From the NCBI GenBank assembly GCA_030636485.1, contig DAOVWV010000137.1:1-5467 (forward strand): a DNA stretch of 5,467 nucleotides. Reading direction: 5' to 3'. A program made the position numbers and the translations under genes. The DNA is from Methyloprofundus sp. Lineage in GTDB: Bacteria > Pseudomonadota > Gammaproteobacteria > Methylococcales > Methylomonadaceae. Positions 1 to 5,467 of the stretch are shown piece after piece. Position 1 is the first letter of the stretch. Each line of letters starts with the position of its first letter. The notes beneath the pieces were generated by a model, which was given only the letters and a program-made list of their open reading frames with translations, was not told where the DNA came from and did no database searches.

Positions 1-705
1 GTTTACTTTTTTGCCGCTCTTGTTGAACTTCGATTCTTTCTTTGGCTGCTCGTTTTTCCCATCATCACAGCAACATCATCACGTAAATTAACATTGACTG
101 ATTGGCTTTGGTTTCTGGGGTTTGGCTGGATAGCGTTAAGTGGAAGCCGTTACGTGGTATGGTTTGTGGCGATTTTTGCTCCCATCAACGCTATGTTGCT
201 GACACCTTTGGCAAACCGAACCATCGACCGGCGACTTACACTGGGAAAGCCCACCTTTAACGCCTTGGTTTTTGCTGTGCTTCTCCTCTTCCCTCTGACA
301 TTTCTCCCTAACATCAGAGAGCACTGGCTTCCCAACCCTTACCCTGCATACACAATTAACACACCTATAGCTGCAGTAGAGTGGCTAAAACAGCATCCTG
401 AATTACCTGGAAACTTGTGGGCTGACTTAGCCATGTCAGTGTATATTATCTACGCATTACCAGAGCGCCCCGTCTGGATCGACACTCGTACTAACTTATT
501 TCCTATGAAACAATGGACTGATTACATTAGTATTGTGAAAGCCATACATAATTGGGAAACGCTACTTGCTAACGATGACATAAAATTACTATTACTTGAC
601 CCTAAACAACAACCACGCCTCATTCAGGTTCTTAGGGAGTCGCCGCGCTGGTCTTCACCTTATCATGACGACAACAGCATCATTTTCACTTTAACCTCCC
701 AATAA
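1..705 (+). CDS. C-terminal part of a multi-pass membrane protein of unknown function (5' end outside window)
   Basis: The frame is open from base 1 to a TAA at 703-705, followed directly by a second in-frame TAA at 706-708, giving 234 visible residues. A TTG at 94 could be read as a start, but the frame continues upstream with clearly hydrophobic membrane sequence, so the gene almost certainly begins outside the window. Visible are about three to four hydrophobic segments in the first 100 residues, including one with SGSRYVVWF, then a soluble tail of about 125 residues. The tail has an A-x-x-WL segment, then ERPVWIDTRTNLF (D161, R163), then a W...LL...I.LLLLD stretch and a final SPRW...Y.DD motif. 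This order resembles the tail of large hypothetical membrane proteins with a VFIDGRTDLY-like motif, often annotated as glycosyltransferase-like (GT-C). That resemblance is from memory and no catalytic residue can be assigned. It is separated from the Tad operon by about 520 bp, so a functional link is not indicated. Confidence 0.8.
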   Translation, partial: VYFFAALVELRFFLWLLVFPIITATSSRKLTLTDWLWFLGFGWIALSGSRYVVWFVAIFAPINAMLLTPLANRTIDRRLTLGKPTFNALVFAVLLLFPLTFLPNIREHWLPNPYPAYTINTPIAAVEWLKQHPELPGNLWADLAMSVYIIYALPERPVWIDTRTNLFPMKQWTDYISIVKAIHNWETLLANDDIKLLLLDPKQQPRLIQVLRESPRWSSPYHDDNSIIFTLTSQ

Positions 706-774
706 TAAAATACACAATATTTCAAGTGCGACCAATTTCAACCGTAATGCTCATATTTTATTGTTGTAGTATAT

Positions 775-954
775 GTAACTTCTCATTATTCACGGATAAA
801 TACAGATAAAGCTTGTGCCCACGCTAGCCTGGGTAAGGTCGTCATTCCCGAAGTCTGTTATCGGGAATCTACGTTGAACATAGATTCCTGCTAACTGCAT
901 GCAGGAATGACGGCTTTTGCTTAGCTCAACTGCCAATGGATAATGAGAAGTTAC
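775..954. mobile_element. MITE-like element with perfect 15-bp terminal inverted repeats
   Basis: GTAACTTCTCATTAT at 775-789 is matched exactly by its reverse complement at 940-954. With one mismatch and two more matching bases inward the arms reach 17 of 18. The element is 180 bp and non-coding, and holds a second, shorter palindrome (838-914). This architecture fits a non-autonomous miniature inverted-repeat element. Against a simple MITE call, no clean target-site duplication is visible next to the arms. The outer arms are centred near 864.5 while the inner palindrome is centred at 876, so the two are not concentric, which suggests one element nested in another. The parent transposase is not in the window. 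Confidence 0.6.
838..914. repeat. 77-bp imperfect palindrome with alternating ATTCC/GGAAT boxes (GTCATTCC-type, dRS3-like)
   Basis: Arms of 34 nt (838-871 and 881-914) match at 26 of 34 positions around a 9-nt loop. Within it, ATTCC (844-848), GGAAT (864-868), ATTCC (884-888) and GGAAT (904-908) lie exactly 20 nt apart. They form three perfect 8-bp stems, each with a 9-nt loop: 844-851/861-868, 864-871/881-888 and 884-891/901-908. The middle stem shares bases with both outer ones, so alternative folds are mutually exclusive. The ATTCC-spacer-GGAAT form recalls the neisserial dRS3 repeats and the GTCATTCC palindromes dispersed in many proteobacteria. The right arm runs into TTTT at 915-918, so it may also act as a weak terminator for the upstream gene. 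Confidence 0.75.
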
Positions 955-1055
955 TAGAATCTTTAAATAAGTGTTTGAATAAAATCGGCTTTGCATTAGT
1001 AAATAACAATAAAATAAATGCCCCCTTAAGTTAGGCGCACTGCTAAATACGGCTT

Positions 1056-1075
1056 AATATCTACGACCTGATATT
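1056..1075 (+). other. Small hairpin in the distal leader region
   Basis: AATATC (1056-1061) and GATATT (1070-1075) form a perfect 6-bp, AT-rich stem with an 8-nt loop. It lies 30 bp downstream of a run of C at 1021-1025, in the middle of otherwise AT-rich DNA. It is too weak for a convincing terminator and matches no riboswitch that I recognise. It could be chance. Confidence 0.2.
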
Positions 1076-1161
1076 TTAATGAATAAACCCTTTTACCCCA
1101 AAGCTTTAGGCTCTTTCGTTCAGGCGTTACTTAACATATATCTAAAGAAAACCCGTCATAC

Positions 1162-1175
1162 TGTACTAAAGTACA
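1162..1175. promoter_or_regulatory. Candidate operator: TGTACT-AA-AGTACA dyad
   Basis: A perfect 6-2-6 inverted repeat lies one base upstream of the predicted -35 hexamer of the Tad operon promoter. Both the symmetry and the position fit a dimeric regulator binding next to RNA polymerase, either as an activator contacting the -35 region or as a repressor. No known regulator can be named from the site alone, and a short AT-rich palindrome can arise by chance. Confidence 0.35.
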
Positions 1176-1176
1176 A

Positions 1177-1205
1177 TTGTTTAATGGTAAGTTTAGTTTT
1201 ATACT
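1177..1205 (+). promoter_or_regulatory. Putative sigma70 promoter of the cpaF-tadBCD operon
   Basis: TTGTTT (1177-1182) and TATACT (1200-1205) are separated by 17 bp. The -10 box matches the consensus at 5 of 6 positions and the -35 at 3 of 6, so an activator may help. Transcription would begin near 1212, leaving a leader of about 24 nt before the GTG at 1236. This supports the ATPase gene being first in its transcript. Confidence 0.5.
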
Positions 1206-1225
1206 CATCACAGCTAATTTAAAGT

Positions 1226-1238
1226 GGAGTGTGCAGTG
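1226..1238 (+). promoter_or_regulatory. Ribosome binding site that decides the cpaF start
   Basis: GGAG at 1226-1229 stands 6 nt before the GTG at 1236. The upstream in-frame GTG at 1224 has only AT-rich sequence before it and overlaps this ribosome binding site. The GTG at 1236 is therefore the better start. Confidence 0.65.
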
Positions 1239-2630
1239 GGATTAAAAAACCGACTAAAAAGTTTTGGCCAAGATAATAAAAATAAAACAGTCAATAAACA
1301 GGTTGAAAGCAAGCTAGAGCAGGATCAACCGCTTAGACCATCATTAAAACTCACCGCCTTAACCCCTTTAGAACTTAACTTAAAGGATGAAATCCACACA
1401 AATTTACTGGATATACTGGATTTATCTCTGATTAGCGGGGTGGAAGAAGCTGAAGCGAGAAAGCAAATCAGTCAGGTCGTCAGACAGTTGATCGAAGAAC
1501 AATCAGCGCCCTTGAATGCCCGCTCCAGACTGCAGATTGTTAAAGAAATTGAAGATGAGGTGTTAGGACTGGGGCCACTGGAGCCTTTGCTGGCGGAGCC
1601 TAGCATTTCTGATATTTTAGTGAATAATTATCACAGCGTTTATGTCGAGCGCTTTGGTAAGTTAGAGCTGACACCGGTCAGGTTTAAAGATAACGATCAT
1701 TTAATGAAAATCATTGATCGTATCGTATCAAGAATTGGTCGGCGTATTGATGAGTCATCACCGATGGTGGATGCCAGGCTGGCAGATGGCTCCAGGGTCA
1801 ATGCCATTATTCCGCCGCTGGCCATTGATGGTGCATCCATTTCTATCCGGCGCTTTTCCGAAGATAAAATGAAGCTAGAGGACTTGGTTGAAAAGCAGGC
1901 CTTAACCGCAGAAATGGCCTTGCTTCTTCAATCCGTCGCTAAAGCCAAACAAAACGTACTGATTTCAGGCGGTACTGGGTCCGGTAAAACCACCATGCTC
2001 AATGCAATGTCCAACTTTATTCCCGCCGATGAGCGGGTCGTGACCATTGAAGACTCTGCCGAACTGCAATTGCAACTGCCTCATGTCGTCAGGCTGGAAA
2101 CCCGCCCGGCTAATATTGAAGGCAAGGGCGAGGTCACCTTAAGAGACCTGGTCAAGAATAGTTTACGTATGCGTCCAGACAGAATAGTGATTGGCGAAGT
2201 CAGAGGCGGGGAGGCCTTTGATATGTTGCAGGCCATGAATACCGGGCATGATGGCTCTTTGACCACGGTACATGCCAACAAGCCCCGGGATTCTTTAGCA
2301 AGAGTGGAAAACATGGTTTCTATGGCGGGCTTTGAATTGCCTATGGCAGCGATCAGAAAACAAATTGCTTCGGCCATCAATATTATTGTACAGCTCACCC
2401 GGCTCGAAGATGGTAGCCGTAGAGTGGTCAGTATTCAGGAAGTCTCCGGTATGGAGGGCGATATTATTACTTTATCAGAAATATTTAAATTTGACCGTAT
2501 CGGAATTGATGAACATGGCACTGTTCAAGGTCGATATATTGCAACCGGGCTTATTCCTGATTGCCTGCCCAAATTACAAAGCATGGGCTGCGATATCGAT
2601 AGATCCATTTTTTCAACCCAGCCCAATTAA
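1236..2630 (+). CDS. cpaF: CpaF/TadA-family Tad pilus assembly ATPase
   Basis: Cytoplasmic hexameric secretion ATPase that powers Flp (type IVc) pilus assembly, and in some systems retraction, by working beneath the TadB/TadC platform. With the GTG at 1236 the protein has 464 residues, normal for the family; the frame also permits a GTG at 1224 (468 aa). It starts with a charged linker, followed by an N-terminal helical and PAS-like region with [20 protein letters not shown] and [19 protein letters not shown]. The RecA-like domain has Walker A GGTGSGKT (residues 245-252), the Asp box TIEDSAE (270-276), Walker [17 protein letters not shown] (311-326, with E321) and the His box [13 protein letters not shown] (336-348). 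All expected ATPase motifs are intact. The motif wording ([38 protein letters not shown]) fits CpaF/TadA rather than GspE or PilB. It is the first gene of the operon, with tadB starting 9 nt after its stop. Confidence 0.95.
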   Translation: MGLKNRLKSFGQDNKNKTVNKQVESKLEQDQPLRPSLKLTALTPLELNLKDEIHTNLLDILDLSLISGVEEAEARKQISQVVRQLIEEQSAPLNARSRLQIVKEIEDEVLGLGPLEPLLAEPSISDILVNNYHSVYVERFGKLELTPVRFKDNDHLMKIIDRIVSRIGRRIDESSPMVDARLADGSRVNAIIPPLAIDGASISIRRFSEDKMKLEDLVEKQALTAEMALLLQSVAKAKQNVLISGGTGSGKTTMLNAMSNFIPADERVVTIEDSAELQLQLPHVVRLETRPANIEGKGEVTLRDLVKNSLRMRPDRIVIGEVRGGEAFDMLQAMNTGHDGSLTTVHANKPRDSLARVENMVSMAGFELPMAAIRKQIASAINIIVQLTRLEDGSRRVVSIQEVSGMEGDIITLSEIFKFDRIGIDEHGTVQGRYIATGLIPDCLPKLQSMGCDIDRSIFSTQPN

Positions 2631-2639
2631 GAGGTTCAT

Positions 2640-3614
2640 ATGGATGATCAAACCCTAACCCTCTTTGTGGGGGCGATATTTGTGACCGCCTTTCTTATGT
2701 CGCAAGTGCTCATTATGCCGTCTATGAGCTCTAGCAAGGAAGATAGAAAACGCCTAAAACAACGCTTTGAACAAGCCTTATCCGGTCAAGACGTAGAACA
2801 TCAGTCCATTGTCAAGGTAAGAGCCTTAGATAAACTGCCTAAGTTTCTTAGAACCATTGAATCCTGGCCGTTTATGCGCTCATTAAGCATTCTTCTGGAA
2901 CATGCAGGAAAGGAAGCGCTTGCCTATAAATTTGTGTTGCTTAATTTACTGCTTGCATTGGCTGGCAGTGCTTTTGTCTGGATCACTTACCAGCAGTTAC
3001 TAGGCGCTCTAGCGACCGCCCTGTTTATTTTAATCGTGCCTATCATCTGGCTGCGCAAACAACGCACCAAATACCTTGATGAATTTGAAGAACAGCTGCC
3101 TGAAGCGTTAGAGATGATGTCGCGTTCATTGCGTACCGGCTACCCCTTTATCCAAACATTAAAAATCATTGCCACCGAAATGGACGGCCCGGTCAGCAAG
3201 GAATTTGGCATTATTTTTGAAGAGCTAAATTATGGCCGTGAAGTGGATATTGCCTTTGCACTGATGATAGACCGTGTACCGAGCATGAGCCTCAGCGCGA
3301 TGGCAACTGCCATTTTAATCCAACGCGAAACCGGGGGGAATTTATCAGAAGTGCTATTAAATATATCCGGCATCTTAAGAGCTAGGTTTAAACTACAAAG
3401 AACGGTCAAGACACTGTCAGCGGAGGGGGTCTTCTCAGCCTGGGTATTATGCGCCATCCCCTTTTTTATGTTTCTGATGTTTAATCTGATTGACCCGCAT
3501 CATTTTGATGCGCTTTATGAACACCCGAGTGGTTATAAAATTTTTTATATCGTTGGCGTGCTAGAAGTGATCGCTATCTTTTGGATCAGGAAAATCATCA
3601 CCATTGATGTTTAG
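2640..3614 (+). CDS. tadB: TadB-like inner-membrane platform protein (T2SSF domain)
   Basis: One of the paired inner-membrane platform proteins of the Tad pilus, expected to contact the CpaF ATPase and pass its motion to the pilin. It has 324 residues, the usual TadB size. It has an N-terminal helix (about 6-26), a basic cytoplasmic stretch, two adjacent helices (about 98-117 and 121-138), and a cytoplasmic T2SSF (GspF-like) domain (about 149-263). The domain opens with FEEQLPEALEMMSRSLRTGY and contains RVPSMSLSAMATAILIQRETGGNLSEVL. Two C-terminal helices follow (about 265-284 and 301-316). The ATG at 2640 follows AAGAGGT (2629-2635), which overlaps the end of cpaF, so translation is probably coupled. 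The position between the ATPase and a second T2SSF protein is the canonical tadA-tadB-tadC order. Confidence 0.93.
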   Translation: MDDQTLTLFVGAIFVTAFLMSQVLIMPSMSSSKEDRKRLKQRFEQALSGQDVEHQSIVKVRALDKLPKFLRTIESWPFMRSLSILLEHAGKEALAYKFVLLNLLLALAGSAFVWITYQQLLGALATALFILIVPIIWLRKQRTKYLDEFEEQLPEALEMMSRSLRTGYPFIQTLKIIATEMDGPVSKEFGIIFEELNYGREVDIAFALMIDRVPSMSLSAMATAILIQRETGGNLSEVLLNISGILRARFKLQRTVKTLSAEGVFSAWVLCAIPFFMFLMFNLIDPHHFDALYEHPSGYKIFYIVGVLEVIAIFWIRKIITIDV

Positions 3615-3622
3615 AGGCTGCT

Positions 3623-4579
3623 ATGGATTTTTTATTAAACTTAATTGCATCAAGCGTCAACAATCAGCAACAAGCCGAATGGGTCGTTATCGGCTTGATT
3701 ATCTTTATCGTTTTCTTTATTATTTTCGCGATAATGTTATTTATCAACAACCTGCTTGATCCCGTCCGCGCCCGGTTCTTAAATGATAATAATGAGCATT
3801 TATTTACATCAGCAGGGACGGGCAAGATAGAGCAAAAATTACAGTCATACAATCATATTTTGCTGCCTTCAGATGAAGCATTAACCAGCCGAACCCAGCA
3901 ACGCCTGCATTATGCGGGGTATCATGCCTCAAAATATTTATCACAGTATTTTGCAATCCGGCTTTTTAGCATGATTTTTTTTCCGCTGCTGACACTTATT
4001 GCGATTACCATTATTCCTGCTGCAAAAGCGGATTGGTTACTTAATGGCCTCGTCCTTTCATTTGCGATTGGCTTTATATTGCCTAGTTTTATTTTAGATA
4101 AAAAAATAGCGAAACGGCAACAGAATATACAGCGTGCTTTTCCTGATGCATTGGATATGCTGGTGATTTGTTCAGAAGCCGGCTTAAGCCTGGATGCAGC
4201 CATACAAAGGGTCACCATTGAACTGCGTTTTAGCCAGCCTATTTTGGCAGAAGAGCTCGGTTTGGTGATCGCTGAAATTCAAGCCGGTGTTGATCGCAAA
4301 ACAGCGATGAAAGCCCTGGCAGAGCGTACGGGCGTTAAGGATGTGCGCGGGTTAATGTCGACACTCACTCAATGCATGATGTTTGGTACCAGTGTGACCG
4401 AAGCCTTACGGGTTTATTCTGCAGACCTCCGAGACAAAAGAATGCAGGCTGCAGAGGAAACGGCTGCAAAAATTAGCGCAAAAATGATTTTTCCTTTAGC
4501 GGTCTGTTTAATGCCGGCTTTTATTTTGATTGTCATGGCTCCGGTGTTTCTCTCTTTAACGAAAGCACTCAACTTTTAG
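3623..4579 (+). CDS. tadC: TadC-like inner-membrane platform protein (T2SSF domain)
   Basis: Second platform protein of the Tad pilus, thought to pair with TadB in the inner membrane. It has 318 residues, in line with the family. A single N-terminal helix (about 21-41) is followed by a cytoplasmic stretch, two helices (about 113-132 and 139-158), and the T2SSF domain from residue 173. The domain has the TadC-typical FPDALDMLVICSEAGLSLDAA and later LMSTLTQCMMFGTSVTEALR. A C-terminal helix runs about 289-310. The ATG at 3623 is preceded by AGAGG at 3613-3617, which overlaps the tadB TAG stop (3612-3614). The gap is 8 nt, consistent with coupled translation. No truncation or missing segment is seen. 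Confidence 0.93.
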   Translation: MDFLLNLIASSVNNQQQAEWVVIGLIIFIVFFIIFAIMLFINNLLDPVRARFLNDNNEHLFTSAGTGKIEQKLQSYNHILLPSDEALTSRTQQRLHYAGYHASKYLSQYFAIRLFSMIFFPLLTLIAITIIPAAKADWLLNGLVLSFAIGFILPSFILDKKIAKRQQNIQRAFPDALDMLVICSEAGLSLDAAIQRVTIELRFSQPILAEELGLVIAEIQAGVDRKTAMKALAERTGVKDVRGLMSTLTQCMMFGTSVTEALRVYSADLRDKRMQAAEETAAKISAKMIFPLAVCLMPAFILIVMAPVFLSLTKALNF

Positions 4580-4585
4580 AACTAC

Positions 4586-5467
4586 ATGATTAAAAAAATA
4601 GCACTTTTATTTATTATTCTGCTACTCGCAGCCTGTAATAGCCCCAAAAAAATGCCATGGACCAAAAAGGCGGGGGCGCTTGCAGAACTGACGCGCCAGG
4701 AGGAGTCAGACTCAGCTCCGGAAAAAGAAATCTTAGCCATCGAATCCGTTGCTGATGCAAGACTTAAAGCACGGCAAGCCATTGCTGAAAATGAAATTGA
4801 TACGGCTCAGGCCTACTATGTAAAAGCCTATGGGATAGAGCCTGATAATATTGAACTTTTACAGGAAATGGCTCACTTGTACAAAATGATCCACAAGGAT
4901 GATTTAGTGGAGCTTTGTTATCAGTTAATCCTAAAACAAGACCCCAGTCATTATCAAACGATAAGACAATACGGCTTATTACTCATTCGGCTTAATCAAT
5001 ATCAAGCCGCCAAGGATAAATTACTCTTGGCATTAGCGACAGCGGAAGGGCAAAAAGACTGGAATATATTGAATGGTTTAGGCTTGATTGAGGATTTACA
5101 AGGACAACATAACCAAGCGATTGCTTATTTTTTGCTGGCACTGGAAATCGCGCCAAAACAAATCGATGTGTTAAATAATATTGCTTATTCTTTATACAGA
5201 GTCGGGGACTATGATGAGGCGTTACGTTATTACAAGCAAGCACTGGCCATTGAACCCAAAAACAGCAAGGTGTTGTTTAACTATGGCTTACTGAGAGCAC
5301 GCACTAGACATTACACTTCAGCGGTCAGCATTTTTTCTAGATTAATGAGCCCTGCCAAGGCTCATAACGATGTCGGCTATATTGCTATGAAAAATGGTGA
5401 TTTTACACAGGCTCAATATTTTTTACATAAAGCACGCGAACTATCGGCCAGTTTTTATAAAAAAGCA
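4586..5467 (+). CDS. tadD: TadD-type TPR lipoprotein, 3' end outside window
   Basis: The frame opens with ATG at 4586, 6 nt after the tadC stop, and stays open for 294 codons to the window edge. It starts with a lipoprotein signal peptide: two lysines, a hydrophobic core (residues 5-14) and a lipobox LAAC with Cys17. The residue after the Cys is Asn, not Asp, so outer-membrane sorting is expected. A polar linker (about 18-55) follows, then about seven tetratricopeptide-like repeats (roughly 59-88, 89-122, 123-152, 157-192, 193-226, 227-256 and 257-290). The clearest is the one with YRVGDYDEALRYYKQALAIEPKN. TadD proteins are TPR lipoproteins needed for Tad pilus biogenesis and thought to assist the secretin as pilotins or scaffolds. 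The last repeat resembles the usual TadD end, so probably only a short tail is missing. No strong ribosome binding site is seen, suggesting coupling to tadC. The generic TPR fold alone would not name it; gene order does. Confidence 0.85.
   Translation, partial: MIKKIALLFIILLLAACNSPKKMPWTKKAGALAELTRQEESDSAPEKEILAIESVADARLKARQAIAENEIDTAQAYYVKAYGIEPDNIELLQEMAHLYKMIHKDDLVELCYQLILKQDPSHYQTIRQYGLLLIRLNQYQAAKDKLLLALATAEGQKDWNILNGLGLIEDLQGQHNQAIAYFLLALEIAPKQIDVLNNIAYSLYRVGDYDEALRYYKQALAIEPKNSKVLFNYGLLRARTRHYTSAVSIFSRLMSPAKAHNDVGYIAMKNGDFTQAQYFLHKARELSASFYKKA

Larger units (their letters stand above)
706..1223. other. Intergenic region with repeat element and Tad operon control region
   Basis: This 518-bp stretch is AT-rich and has no credible coding frame. 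From left to right it holds: about 70 bp with no clear intrinsic terminator for the upstream gene; a 180-bp inverted-repeat element (775-954); about 60 bp of low-complexity A/T sequence; a C-run followed by a small hairpin near 1021-1080; a palindromic dyad (1162-1175); and a promoter (1177-1205). A 68-codon frame on the minus strand (790-996) lies over the repeat and shows no protein-like features. Confidence 0.75.

Noticed and set aside
94..705. Complete 203-residue gene starting at the TTG at 94
   Set aside because: The frame is open through the left edge with continuing membrane-protein sequence, so the TTG is an internal codon of a truncated gene.
844..908. CRISPR-like short periodic repeats (20-nt period)
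   Set aside because: The boxes are only 5-8 nt and alternate in orientation within one palindrome; there are no repeat-spacer units or cas genes.
790..996. Small minus-strand gene of 68 codons
   Set aside because: It lies across the palindromic repeat, its composition is that of the repeat, and no ribosome binding site or protein motif is seen.
1034..1043. Sigma54 promoter from the GG and GC dinucleotides
   Set aside because: GG and GC are 8 nt apart rather than the required 12.
1026..1052. FliA (sigma28) promoter: TTAAGTTA resembles the -35 and GCTAAATA the -10
   Set aside because: The spacing between the boxes is 8 instead of about 11, and the -10 match is poor.
1000..1223. Cyclic-di-GMP (GEMM) riboswitch upstream of the pilus genes
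   Set aside because: The conserved GEMM core segments are not present, and the predicted leader is only about 24 nt.
1236..2630. Type II secretion or type IVa pilus ATPase (GspE/PilB) instead of CpaF
   Set aside because: The N-terminal and post-Walker motifs are those of CpaF/TadA, the tetracysteine motif of GspE/PilB is absent, and two T2SSF genes plus a TPR lipoprotein follow in Tad order.
2332..2658. Plus-strand frame overlapping the cpaF end and the tadB start
   Set aside because: It is a frame shadow of cpaF with no independent features; both real genes are intact with good motifs.
3922..4218. Minus-strand frame inside tadC
   Set aside because: It is opposite a strongly conserved TadC coding region and has no signal of its own. 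The same holds for other antisense frames within cpaF, tadB and tadD.

Overview
The window looks like chromosomal DNA from a Gram-negative, moderately AT-rich gammaproteobacterium. The protein style, the GTG start and a GTCATTCC-type palindromic repeat are compatible with a methanotroph-like lineage (Methylococcales), but that is only a guess from general character. Three regions are visible.

Region 1 (1-705): the 3' part of a gene for a multi-helix inner-membrane protein, cut by the left window edge. Its C-terminal segment resembles the soluble tail of GT-C-like or 'DGRTDLY'-type hypothetical membrane proteins. It has no evident link to the genes downstream.

Region 2 (706-1223): about 520 bp of AT-rich non-coding DNA. 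It holds a roughly 180-bp MITE-like element with perfect 15-bp terminal inverted repeats. Inside is a 77-bp imperfect palindrome in which ATTCC/GGAAT boxes alternate at an exact 20-nt period. Further right are a small hairpin, a perfect TGTACT-AA-AGTACA dyad, and a good sigma70-type promoter just before the next operon.

Region 3 (1224-5467): four same-strand genes with 6-9 bp gaps. They encode the motor and platform core of a Tad (Flp/type IVc pilus) secretion system: the CpaF/TadA ATPase, the TadB and TadC inner-membrane platform proteins, and a TadD-type TPR lipoprotein cut by the right edge. CpaF would hydrolyse ATP under the TadB/TadC platform to assemble or retract Flp pilin, and TadD is thought to help the outer-membrane secretin. 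The prepilin, prepilin peptidase, CpaB/RcpC, secretin and TadZ/CpaE genes are not in the window. The ATPase gene appears to be first in its transcript, so the locus is either split or ordered differently from the classical flp-tadV-rcpCAB-tadZABCD layout.

No tRNA, rRNA, CRISPR array or transposase gene is visible. The Tad genes are intact, ordinary family members. The least explained part of the window is the intergenic repeat and regulatory region.
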